A DNA stretch of 64,000 nt from Microbulbifer thermotolerans. GTDB taxonomy: Bacteria; Pseudomonadota; Gammaproteobacteria; Pseudomonadales; Cellvibrionaceae. The DNA lies in the NCBI RefSeq assembly GCF_900112305.1, contig NZ_FOKT01000006.1, positions 310,001-374,000 on the forward strand, read 5' to 3'. Every line of letters starts with the position of its first letter. Positions within the stretch are counted from its first letter, which is position 1. The notes beneath the pieces are model-generated. The model searched no databases and was not told where the DNA came from. It saw only the letters and a program-made list of their open reading frames with translations. This document shows positions 17,284-24,982 of this stretch, piece by piece. Made by a program: the position numbers and the translations under genes.

Positions 17284-18717
17284 ATGACGCTTTCCAAGTG
17301 TATGTATATCGGTGGCGAATTATGTGAAGGTAATGCCACCATGGATGTGGTGAATCCCGCTACCGAACAGGTGGTAGGGCGGGTTGCCGAGGCGGGTGTT
17401 GCGGATGCCTGTTTAGCTCTGGAAGCGGCGGAGCGCGCTTTTCCGCTTTGGTCCGGAACCAGTATTGCAGAGCGAGTGGAGTGGATGCAGCGCTTGCGCC
17501 AGGCGGTGCTGGACACGGAAGAGCATTTACGGGAATGCGTTCATCTCGAAATGGGCAAGCCGTGGGCGTCCACCGAGGAAGATTTCCGCATGCTAGCCCA
17601 CAGTCTCGCCTATTACGCAGAAGAAATATCTCGTATACATGCGGAATCCCTTGTGGACAGAGATGGTACCCATGTACACCTGTTGTCCCGGCAACCCGTT
17701 GGTGTAGCGGCCGCGTTTTTGGCCTGGAATTTTCCTCTGTTGAATCTCGCCTACAAGCTCGGTCCGGCGATGGCCGCAGGCTGCCCGATAGTTATCAAGC
17801 CTTCATCGAAAACCCCTTTGTCCGCCTACGCCGTAGGCGAGCTCTGCGCGCATATCGGTCTTCCTGCGGGTGTGGTGAATATCATCTCCGGTGTGGACCA
17901 CGAAATTGGCGATGCAATTTCTTCATCCACTATTCCGGCGCTGATCACATTGATTGGCTCCACGCAGACCGGAATGCATGTGATGCGCAATGGCGCCACC
18001 TCGATCAAACGTTATTCCATGGAACTGGGTGGCAATGCCCCGGTGTTGATTTTCCCGGATGCCGATCTGGATCTGGCTGCGGATGTTGTGTGCGGGGTCA
18101 AGTTTGCCAATGCGGGACAAATCTGCGTTACCCCTAACCGGGTCTTTGTGCACAGCGAAGTCGTGGACAGCTTTCGGGAAAAAGTTTTGGCGCGCACGCA
18201 CGCGGTTAAAGTGGGCTATGACCGCCATGGCGATATCGATATGGGGCCAGTGATCGACGGTGCCGCCTGGGAGCGGATCCACGGGCTGGTGCGGGATGCC
18301 GTCGCAAATGGGGCGCGGCTGTTGACCGGTGGCGGCCGGCCCGAGGGTGTGGAGCGCGGAAGTTTTTACGCGCCGACAGTGATCGACGGAGTCAGTGAAA
18401 AGATGCGTATTTACCGGGAGGAGGTTTTTGGACCTGTGATCAGTCTTTTGACCTTCGATGACGACGAAGCCGTCATTGCCGCCGCCAACGACACTGAAGC
18501 CGGTCTCTCCTCATTTATTTTTACTCAAGACCGGAAAAAAGCGGACTGGTGTGCGGAAAAACTGCGCTTTGGCGAAGTGCAGATAAACGGTATCAAGTAC
18601 GCAATTGACCTGCCGCACTGCGGCGTCAAACAGTCCGGGATTGGTGTGGACTGTTCACCGTTGGCACTGGACGACTATTTGGCAATAAAACGTGTAACCC
18701 GGGCCATAGAACACTGA
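17284..18717 (+). CDS. Aldehyde dehydrogenase, candidate 3,6-anhydro-D-galactose dehydrogenase
   Basis: Predicted to oxidise 3,6-anhydro-D-galactose to anhydrogalactonate with NAD(P)+ in the cytoplasm. The 477-residue ALDH has the catalytic set in register: Asn149 (A-W-N-F-P), Glu247 (M-E-L-G-G-N-A-P), Cys281 (G-Q-I-C), and the E-E-V-F-G-P-V motif near residue 380. ATG follows AGGGGGA. It heads a run with a cycloisomerase-like enolase, dgoK and dgoA, in the order dehydrogenase, cycloisomerase, kinase, aldolase described for D-anhydrogalactose use in marine carrageenan degraders. It is only distantly related to the AldA-like enzymes at 29758 and 46934. The substrate is inferred from gene order. 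Confidence 0.82.
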   Translation: MTLSKCMYIGGELCEGNATMDVVNPATEQVVGRVAEAGVADACLALEAAERAFPLWSGTSIAERVEWMQRLRQAVLDTEEHLRECVHLEMGKPWASTEEDFRMLAHSLAYYAEEISRIHAESLVDRDGTHVHLLSRQPVGVAAAFLAWNFPLLNLAYKLGPAMAAGCPIVIKPSSKTPLSAYAVGELCAHIGLPAGVVNIISGVDHEIGDAISSSTIPALITLIGSTQTGMHVMRNGATSIKRYSMELGGNAPVLIFPDADLDLAADVVCGVKFANAGQICVTPNRVFVHSEVVDSFREKVLARTHAVKVGYDRHGDIDMGPVIDGAAWERIHGLVRDAVANGARLLTGGGRPEGVERGSFYAPTVIDGVSEKMRIYREEVFGPVISLLTFDDDEAVIAAANDTEAGLSSFIFTQDRKKADWCAEKLRFGEVQINGIKYAIDLPHCGVKQSGIGVDCSPLALDDYLAIKRVTRAIEH

Positions 18718-18731
18718 TTGAAGGAAGCGCC

Positions 18732-19895
18732 ATGGAAATCACAAAGATCGTCAGCCACGTTCTGCAGTATGACCTTGAGGAGGAGTTGGGGTACTCACAG
18801 CAATATTATCTAAAGCGCACCACGCACCTGGTGGAAGTGCAGACTGACGAAGGCATCACTGGATGGGGAGAATGTTTTGGTGGCGGGGATGTCGCTTTCG
18901 CCAATAAGGTTATTGTGGAAAAAGTGATTCAGCCCATGGTATTGGGGATGAATCCCATGGATCGGGAATTGATCTGGCACAAAGTGTACAACCTCCTGCG
19001 CGATCACGGCCAGAAAGGGATGCCCATTCAGTCGTTGTCCGGTGTGGATATTGCACTTTGGGATATCGCCGGAAAAGCGCTGGGTTTGCCGGTGTATCAA
19101 TTGCTTGGTGGCGCTTTTCGGGAACGGATACCGGCCTATGGCTACGGTATGATGTTGCAACGGGTGCCGGATTTGAAGCAGCGGTTCGAAATGGAAGCCG
19201 CGGCCATTCGCGAGATGGGCTTCAGAGCCATGAAAATGAAAGTTGGTTTAGGCCAGAAAAAGGATATCGAACTAGTGGAAGCCGTGCGCAGCGCTATTGG
19301 TTCGGATGTGGGACTTATGGTCGACGCAAATCACGCCTATACCACACGGGAAGCCATACCTATGGGGCGTGCGTTTGAACAGTTGGGCGTCGACTGGTTC
19401 GAAGAGCCGGTGGCTCCAGAAGATTATCAAGGGTATCGAACGCTTTGCGAGGCACTGGATATTAATATATCCGGGGGCGAATGCGAGTTCACCCGTTGGG
19501 GGCACCGAGAGCTGATTCGTAATCGCTGTGTTGACATTCTTCAACCTGAAGTCTGCGCGCTGGGTGGAATTACCGAATATCAAAAGGTGCTGGCTCTGGC
19601 GAGTGCGCATTTTATTCCTGTGGTTAATCACGTATGGGGTTCGGCGGTAGCCGTAGGGACAAATCTGCACCTTCTGGCCGCGCTGCCCGATATTCCCGGT
19701 GCCGCGCATCCGGTTCAGCCGATGCTGGAGTATGACACTACTCCAAACCGCTTCCGCGAAGAATTACTGACAGAGCCGCTGAATATTCTTGAACAGGTCC
19801 GGTCCAGTGGCGGAACTGTGGGTCTGCCCCAGGGGCCTGGATTGGGAATTGAGCCGGACCGGGCGTTTATCAAGCATTTTGAAGTAACAGCCTGA
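18732..19895 (+). CDS. Enolase-superfamily protein, candidate 3,6-anhydro-D-galactonate cycloisomerase
   Basis: Predicted to open the anhydro ring of anhydrogalactonate to give 2-keto-3-deoxygalactonate. The 387-residue protein has the mandelate racemase/muconate cycloisomerase active site: Lys168-x-Lys170, metal ligands Asp198, Glu224 and Glu250 (26-residue spacing) and His300 in V-N-H-V-W-G. This differs from the DgoD-type copy at 11850, which lacks the K-x-K pair, so the two do different chemistry. ATG follows GGAAG, 14 bp after the aldehyde dehydrogenase gene. The position between the dehydrogenase and the KDGal kinase supports the cycloisomerase role. A generic sugar-acid dehydratase is the alternative. 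Confidence 0.8.
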   Translation: MEITKIVSHVLQYDLEEELGYSQQYYLKRTTHLVEVQTDEGITGWGECFGGGDVAFANKVIVEKVIQPMVLGMNPMDRELIWHKVYNLLRDHGQKGMPIQSLSGVDIALWDIAGKALGLPVYQLLGGAFRERIPAYGYGMMLQRVPDLKQRFEMEAAAIREMGFRAMKMKVGLGQKKDIELVEAVRSAIGSDVGLMVDANHAYTTREAIPMGRAFEQLGVDWFEEPVAPEDYQGYRTLCEALDINISGGECEFTRWGHRELIRNRCVDILQPEVCALGGITEYQKVLALASAHFIPVVNHVWGSAVAVGTNLHLLAALPDIPGAAHPVQPMLEYDTTPNRFREELLTEPLNILEQVRSSGGTVGLPQGPGLGIEPDRAFIKHFEVTA

Positions 19896-20115
19896 AAAAC
19901 CGGGTGTCTCGGGAAATTTGTATAGCGCTGTGGTTCATGTGCGGGAAGGGTAGACGATAAAATATTTTTTACGGGTGTGAATGTGCCTCTTTCGTTTCAA
20001 TTTCCACATTCAGCGGTAATGCCCTCTCTACCTGCTACATGTGTTTTTCTTTGACGGTGCTTGGTTATTCACGGTTTTATTCCATACGGGGCGCGACCCC
20101 CTTATAGATTTCTCA

Positions 20116-21162
20116 ATGCCAAATACAGATACAGACATTCCAGCGATTATTGCGGTCGATTGGGGCAGCTCAAACTTTCGCGCCTTTCTACTGGATCGGG
20201 AGGGGCGGGTGCTTGCCGAGCGTTTGCAGCCCCAGGGTATGCTGACACTAGCACCGTCTGAATTTGAAACCTTTTTGCTGGGGCAGATCACTGCCTGGCT
20301 GCAGGAGAGACCTATGCCGGTATTGATGGCCGGTATGGTAGGAAGCGCACAGGGGTGGAGGGATGCGGGGTATGTGGATTGCCCTTTGCCCTTGTCTGAG
20401 CTGGGGAGAAAGTTGTGTAAGGTCGACAATAGCGTCGGACTGCCAATGGCTATAGTGCCGGGAATCAGAGGTGTCTCTTTTAACGGCTTGCCCGATGTGA
20501 TGCGCGGTGAAGAAGTTCAGCTCCTCGGCGCCGTGCGTATGTCGTTGAAAGATGAAGAGACGGACCCCGCCTGCACGGAATTTCCCATCTATTGCCTGCC
20601 GGGTACCCACTCGAAATGGGTGCGTCTTTCAAAGCTTGAAGGGGGGCGTGACAAATCAGAAACCGGTATCAGTGATTTCACCACTTTTATGACGGGTGAA
20701 CTTTTCAGCCTTTTGGTTGAAAAAAGTATCATCGGGCGTGCTATCCCCCAGGAGTCTCCAGTGTCACCTACCGACACTTTTAGCCGTCATGTGTTTGAGC
20801 GTGGCGTTGATACCGCAAGCGCGTACCCGGATTTATTGCATACATTGTTCAGTGCGCGCAGCGCTGTGATTTCCGCTGTTACGAACAGCAGCCTGACACT
20901 CGCACCGGAGGAAGTGCGCAGTTACCTATCCGGTTTGTTAATCGGCACTGAGATTCATACCGTGGTAAACAGTATCGGAATGCCTGCCCGCGTCACCCTT
21001 GTGGGGGGCGGTAATTTAACCGAGCTTTACCGTTTTGCCCTGGAGCGACGCGGCATTCATTGTCGATGTTTGGATGGTAGCGATACAGTGCGCAATGGTT
21101 TGTTTGCTATTGCGACACAGGCGGGAATGATTGATACCTGCACTAAAGGAGTGCAACCGTGA
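20116..21162 (+). CDS. dgoK: 2-dehydro-3-deoxygalactonokinase
   Basis: Phosphorylates 2-keto-3-deoxygalactonate at O6 with ATP. About 348 residues, beginning with the actin/hexokinase-fold phosphate-binding I-A-V-D-W-G-S-S-N-F-R-A-F. Other DgoK signatures are the M-V-G-S-A-Q-G-W segment, P-D-V-M-R-G-E-E-V-Q, P-G-T-H-S-K-W and T-G-E-L-F-S-L-L. ATG at 20116 is chosen because the conserved domain begins just after it. An upstream ATG at 20041 would add a hydrophobic tail foreign to the family. No good ribosome binding site precedes either. A 220-bp gap separates it from the enolase gene. The stop overlaps the next start by 4 bp (GTGA), so kinase and aldolase are translationally coupled. Confidence 0.93.
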   Translation: MPNTDTDIPAIIAVDWGSSNFRAFLLDREGRVLAERLQPQGMLTLAPSEFETFLLGQITAWLQERPMPVLMAGMVGSAQGWRDAGYVDCPLPLSELGRKLCKVDNSVGLPMAIVPGIRGVSFNGLPDVMRGEEVQLLGAVRMSLKDEETDPACTEFPIYCLPGTHSKWVRLSKLEGGRDKSETGISDFTTFMTGELFSLLVEKSIIGRAIPQESPVSPTDTFSRHVFERGVDTASAYPDLLHTLFSARSAVISAVTNSSLTLAPEEVRSYLSGLLIGTEIHTVVNSIGMPARVTLVGGGNLTELYRFALERRGIHCRCLDGSDTVRNGLFAIATQAGMIDTCTKGVQP

Positions 21163-21812
21163 GTGTGAAAACATTAGCCTCTGAATTTGCCACCTATATT
21201 GCGGACTTGCCAATGGTCGCGATTTTGCGGGGAGTGACGCCGGATGAAGTCATCGGCATTGGTGAAGCCGTGCGGAGTGCCGGCTTTCAGGTGATCGAAG
21301 TTCCGCTTAACTCCCCAGATCCCTACTCGAGTATTCGGATGCTGGCGCAGACTGTTGGTAAGGAAGTGTTGGTAGGTGCGGGTACCGTACTAACAGTGGA
21401 GGAAGTGCGGGCCGTTGCCGATGTGGGCGGGAGGGTGATTATCTCTCCGAATACCAATGTGGCGGTAATACGGGAAACCAAGCGTCTGGGTCTGGTGTCG
21501 GTACCGGGATTCTGCACTCCTACGGAAGCCTTGGCTGCCGCCGACGCCGGCGCAGACGCTTTGAAGATTTTTCCGGCCAGTAGTTTGGGGCCTGAAGGCT
21601 TTAAAGTGATTGCCGCAGTAATGCCGGATCTGCCGGTGCTTGCGGTGGGTGGCATAGCACCAGCGGCAATGCCAGAGTACCTGGATGCGGGGATCTCCGG
21701 TTTTGGGTTGGGCTCGGGTTTGTACCGGGCGGGAATGGATTGCGCTCAAGTGTGCGAGAACGCTGAACGCTATGTGGGGATATACCGGGAGTATGTGCGG
21801 AGCGTAAAATAG
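21159..21812 (+). CDS. dgoA: 2-dehydro-3-deoxy-6-phosphogalactonate aldolase
   Basis: Cleaves KDPGal to pyruvate and D-glyceraldehyde 3-phosphate. The 217-residue class I aldolase of the KDPG/KDPGal family has an A-I-L-R-G-V-T-P-D-E N-terminus, Glu47 in V-I-E-V-P-L-N-S (the E-V-P-L form is characteristic of the galactonate branch), G-A-G-T-V-L, and Schiff-base Lys136 in L-K-I-F-P-A. GTG start at 21159 is preceded by AAGGAG at good spacing and overlaps the kinase stop. A paralogue lies at 36661. Confidence 0.95.
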   Translation: MSVKTLASEFATYIADLPMVAILRGVTPDEVIGIGEAVRSAGFQVIEVPLNSPDPYSSIRMLAQTVGKEVLVGAGTVLTVEEVRAVADVGGRVIISPNTNVAVIRETKRLGLVSVPGFCTPTEALAAADAGADALKIFPASSLGPEGFKVIAAVMPDLPVLAVGGIAPAAMPEYLDAGISGFGLGSGLYRAGMDCAQVCENAERYVGIYREYVRSVK

Positions 21813-22024
21813 GGCACCTCTGATTACGTCGCTTTTTGGTGCTTTAGATACATTGATGCCAGACGGGAAGGTTGTCCGACTGGCTGAGTACGGCGGGGAC
21901 AATCCACCATTGGAACGCGCCGCCCGGAAGTGGCCCTGCTGGAAACTCCAGGAGCGAATTCATCAGAGGTCTTATTGCGGTCTGCCTTTTACCGACAGCA
22001 ACCTGCTTCAGGAGCTCTGGATTT

Positions 22025-23005
22025 ATGAAATATATTCTTGCGGCCTATGCGACGGCGCCGGTCACCGAAACCTGGCAGCCGGAGCTGCAGGCCCGGTATC
22101 TCAACGGCATTAAGCAACTGGGTAATATTCGCGGGATCGAGCACCCGTTTACCGGCCATCTTCATCCTCATGATGATCAGTGGTTTTTAGAGAACATTGA
22201 TCCCGGATGGGATTTCGTGTTCACCGGTGTCCCCGGAATTATGCTGCGCCTTGGCGATCACGCTGCTTTTGGCATCGCTTCCGACGATGCGATCGGCCGG
22301 GCAGAAGGTATCGCTTTTTATCGACAGATGCGCGAGGCGGTGCTGAAACTGAATCAGTCACTGGGGCGCAAGGCGGTGGATTTTATTCAATTGCACACCA
22401 GTCCGAACCGGGCTCGTGCGGCCTCTTCCACAGCCTCATTGATCGCGTCCCTGGAGGAGATCCAGTCCTGGGACTGGGACGGTGCGCAGTTGGTCATTGA
22501 GCACTGCGATGCTCACATTGAAGGCGCAGCGGCTGAGAAGGGATTTCTGACCTTGGAAGAGGAGATACAAGCCGTACAGTCCGTCAACCAACGCTGCGGT
22601 TGTGATATCGGCCTGTCTATCAATTGGGGGCGTTCCGCTCTCGAAGCCCGCAGTGTGGAGGGCCCTCTGTCGCATCTGCGCCAGGCAAGGGAAGCCGGAC
22701 TTCTGCGCGGCCTCATGTTCTCCGGGGTTTCTCCGGAGGAAACGCCCTATGGTGCGTGGTGCGACACACATATGCCGCCGGCCCCTGTTTTTGCAGAAGG
22801 GCATTTTGCAGAGACGTCTCTGCTTACCGCCGAGCAGATAGCGAAGAGCCTGGAAGTGGCGGACTGGCGCCGACTGGACTTTCTGGGGATCAAGATAGGG
22901 GTGCGTCCGCGGGAGCTAAATGCGGAAGAGCGGGTAGCATACAATCGCGATGCTCTGGCCGCGCTGGATATGTGCACGGAGCGGGAGCTGAGCGGTGTGA
23001 TCTGA
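22025..23005 (+). CDS. DUF4862-like protein, putative sugar isomerase/epimerase fold
   Basis: A 326-residue cytoplasmic protein that I match, with moderate certainty, to the DUF4862 family of uncharacterised TIM-barrel proteins distantly like xylose isomerases and epimerases. Visible: N-terminal ILAAYATAP, a H-P-F-T-G-H-L-H-P-H-D histidine-rich segment near residue 40, an I-E-H-C-D-A-H segment near residue 160, a D-I-G-L-S-I-N-W-G-R segment near residue 195 and a C-terminal L-G-I-K-I-G-V-R-P. Histidine and acidic residues could form a metal site. ATG at 22025 has AGGAG 10 bases upstream; an in-frame start further upstream lacks one. It follows dgoA and precedes the autoregulated gntR gene. 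Function unknown; an isomerase step on a galactan-derived sugar is a guess. Confidence 0.72.
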   Translation: MKYILAAYATAPVTETWQPELQARYLNGIKQLGNIRGIEHPFTGHLHPHDDQWFLENIDPGWDFVFTGVPGIMLRLGDHAAFGIASDDAIGRAEGIAFYRQMREAVLKLNQSLGRKAVDFIQLHTSPNRARAASSTASLIASLEEIQSWDWDGAQLVIEHCDAHIEGAAAEKGFLTLEEEIQAVQSVNQRCGCDIGLSINWGRSALEARSVEGPLSHLRQAREAGLLRGLMFSGVSPEETPYGAWCDTHMPPAPVFAEGHFAETSLLTAEQIAKSLEVADWRRLDFLGIKIGVRPRELNAEERVAYNRDALAALDMCTERELSGVI

Positions 23006-23029
23006 CGGTCCCGGGAAAGGCATTTTCAA

Positions 23030-23058
23030 TTGTGGGTTTAAACATATTATGTTTAAAT
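23030..23058 (+). promoter_or_regulatory. Autoregulatory promoter with 21-bp perfect palindrome (first gntR)
   Basis: TTGTGG (23030-23035), 17-bp spacer, TTAAAT (23053-23058). TTTAAACATA-T-TATGTTTAAA at 23037-23057 is a perfect palindrome containing the 7+3+7 core at 23039-23055. The GTG start follows the -10 by only 7 bases, so the transcript is probably leaderless. Confidence 0.72.
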
Positions 23059-23065
23059 TGGTGCC

Positions 23066-23803
23066 GTGAGTGAGCTAATTTTTTACGACCTGAAGCGTGC
23101 CCCGACCATGTCCCCAAGCCTCTCTGTGCAGGTGGCCAGAGAGCTGGGGCGAAGGATTGTGTCCGGTGCTATAGAGCCCGGGCGCCTGCTTGATGACGAG
23201 AACGCGCTGGCCGAGCGCTACCGGGTCAGCCGTGTGGTGATCCGCGATGCGGTAAAAATTCTGGTGGGCAAAGGTCTGTTGGATGTGCGCCGCGGCATTG
23301 GTACCAGGGTCCGTCCGCGCAGCCAGTGGATACTGCTCGACGATGATGTACTCGCCTGGCATCTCTCCGCACCGCCAAATCCTGCGTTTCTGAAACAGTT
23401 GATGGAAATTCGCCTGGCGTTCGAGCCCAAGGCCGCGCGTTGGGCTGCTGAGCGTGCGACAGCGGAGGATTTGGCTGAAATTGAGGCAGCCTGTACGCGT
23501 ATGGCTGAGGAGGGGGGCGCCGCGGAGGATTTTGTGATCGCCGACTCCATGTTTCACCGTGCCATTATCAAGGCTGCGCGGAACAGTATTCTTACCGCCA
23601 TGGAAGGGGTGATCTACTCCGCGCTCCTGGTCAGTATCCGGGTCACTAACAAAGATCCGCGGGAAAACGGCGCCTCGGTTACGTTTCATCGGGAAGTGTA
23701 TGAAGCGATAGCGGCTGGCGACGGGGATATGGCGGAGACGCTCACTGAAAAGCTCTTGAATGACGCGAGTTGCCGTCTCCGCCTGGAAACAATTGAAACT
23801 TGA
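23066..23803 (+). CDS. GntR-family regulator, FCD subgroup (copy 1)
   Basis: Transcription regulator expected to respond to a pathway sugar acid such as KDGal. The 245-residue protein has an N-terminal winged helix (about 20-85: L-G-R-R-I-V-S-G-A-I-E-P-G, then F/Y-R-V-S-R-V-V-I-R-D-A-V-K-I-L) and a C-terminal FCD ligand/metal domain (about 105-240) with D-x3-H (D-S-M-F-H) and later histidines. The GTG start matches the start of the neighbouring paralogue. A perfect form of the locus operator overlaps its promoter, so it is probably autoregulated and controls the other sites at 7287, 14272, 17143 and 24842. Closest known function class is the uxuR/dgoR type of sugar-acid repressor. Confidence 0.93.
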   Translation: MSELIFYDLKRAPTMSPSLSVQVARELGRRIVSGAIEPGRLLDDENALAERYRVSRVVIRDAVKILVGKGLLDVRRGIGTRVRPRSQWILLDDDVLAWHLSAPPNPAFLKQLMEIRLAFEPKAARWAAERATAEDLAEIEAACTRMAEEGGAAEDFVIADSMFHRAIIKAARNSILTAMEGVIYSALLVSIRVTNKDPRENGASVTFHREVYEAIAAGDGDMAETLTEKLLNDASCRLRLETIET

Positions 23804-23910
23804 TTGCGCTGTTGTCCGTTTTTTATTTGATTCCGCGGAGGATTGCCCAAAGGTGGTGGTCGTTGATACCGCTGGGGAAATTGCCGTTTGAACCCGGGTG
23901 GAATAAACGC

Positions 23911-23939
23911 TTGGCAAGTTGAAGATGCTATGTTTAGAT
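23911..23939 (+). promoter_or_regulatory. Duplicated, diverged copy of the gntR promoter (second gntR)
   Basis: TTGGCA (23911-23916), 17-bp spacer, TTAGAT (23934-23939), with TGAAGAT-GCT-ATGTTTA at 23920-23936 in the same register as the other operators. The right arm is intact and the left arm matches 5 of 7. The ATG at 23947 again follows the -10 by 7 bases. Confidence 0.55.
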
Positions 23940-23946
23940 GCATGTC

Positions 23947-24687
23947 ATGAGCGAACTTGTCTACTACGATCTAAAACGTTCGGCGTCTATGTCGCCGAGC
24001 CTTTCCGTACAGGTGGCCCGCGAACTGGGACGCCGTATCGTTGCCGGTGCCATTGAAACCGGTACGCTTCTCGATGAAGAAAATGCGCTGGCGGAGCGTT
24101 TTAAAGTCAGCCGGGTGGTTATACGGGATGCGGTCAAGATTCTGGTCAGCAAGGGAATGCTGGATGTGCGGCGCGGAATTGGGACACGGGTACGCCCCAG
24201 AACGGATTGGATTCTGTTGGATGACGATGTGCTCGCGTGGCACTTGTCTGCGCCGCCCAATCACGAATTCCTGAAGCAACTGCTGGAAATTCGGATTGCC
24301 TTTGAACCGAAGGCTGCCCGCTGGGCCGCGGAGCGCGGTACAGAGGAAGACATCGCCACGATACGCGCCGCCTGCGATCAGATGGAAGCGTCCGTCGGTT
24401 CGTCGGAAGGTTTTGTGGTCGCCGATGCGCTGTTCCACAAGGCCATACTCAGTGCCGCGCACAACGATATACTCACTGCCATAGAAGGTGTCATCTACTC
24501 GGCGCTGTTGGTCAGCATCAAAATCACTAACCAGACCAGGGAAAGCAATCTCCAGTCTGTGCCTTTTCACCGTGAAGTGCTGGAAGCGATTGCCGCCCGC
24601 GACGGCGATTTGGCGGAGCAGCTTACCAGCAAGCTATTGGAAGACGCTGCTGAGCGCCTTTACAGAGAAATGGCGTCCTGCACATAG
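23947..24687 (+). CDS. GntR-family regulator, FCD subgroup (copy 2)
   Basis: A 246-residue tandem paralogue of the preceding regulator, collinear over the whole length. The recognition-helix segment V-S-R-V-V-I-R-D-A-V-K-I-L-V is identical in both, so both should read the same DNA. Differences concentrate in the FCD domain, which binds effector, and in the C-terminal tail, suggesting divergence in ligand response. ATG at 23947 is chosen by alignment to copy 1; another ATG lies three codons upstream. It ends just before a strong terminator. It could act as a second sensor, a heterodimer partner or a backup. Confidence 0.92.
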   Translation: MSELVYYDLKRSASMSPSLSVQVARELGRRIVAGAIETGTLLDEENALAERFKVSRVVIRDAVKILVSKGMLDVRRGIGTRVRPRTDWILLDDDVLAWHLSAPPNHEFLKQLLEIRIAFEPKAARWAAERGTEEDIATIRAACDQMEASVGSSEGFVVADALFHKAILSAAHNDILTAIEGVIYSALLVSIKITNQTRESNLQSVPFHREVLEAIAARDGDLAEQLTSKLLEDAAERLYREMASCT

Positions 24688-24713
24688 CAGTTGCCAATCC
24701 GGGTACCGGACAG

Positions 24714-24746
24714 CGCCGTGTTGCTGTAACTCCAACACGGCGTTTT
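24714..24746 (+). terminator. Rho-independent terminator after second gntR
   Basis: CGCCGTGTTG (24714-24723) pairs perfectly with CAACACGGCG (24733-24742), followed by TTTTC. Confidence 0.85.
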
Positions 24747-24834
24747 CTTACTGTTTTTCTCTTTTCGACACACCTATCCCCCCTCCTCGCTAACTCCATC
24801 CTCTAAAAATCTCTGTAAGCGGCAAAATCATGTC

Positions 24835-24862
24835 TTGCCTTTAAACATCATATGTTTATATT
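24835..24862 (+). promoter_or_regulatory. Promoter with TAAACAT-CAT-ATGTTTA operator (second GH16 operon)
   Basis: TTGCCT (24835-24840), 16-bp spacer, TATATT (24857-24862), with the perfect palindrome at 24842-24858 in the spacer. The GTG start lies 124 bases after the operator, the same distance as at the aldehyde dehydrogenase gene. Confidence 0.7.
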
Positions 24863-24982
24863 ATTTCTATCTTGTGAGGTGGCGCTGTCGGTTTGTCGGC
24901 ATGAGCGTGTTCAATCAAAAAATAATCAGCGCTGTGCTTCACCAGCGCGTGACAATAGTGATGAGGCTGAGGGAAAGACCAA

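Noticed and set aside
13000-24700. Leloir pathway or lac-type galactose genes
   Set aside because: No galK, galT, galE or beta-galactosidase was seen; the genes form an oxidative route.
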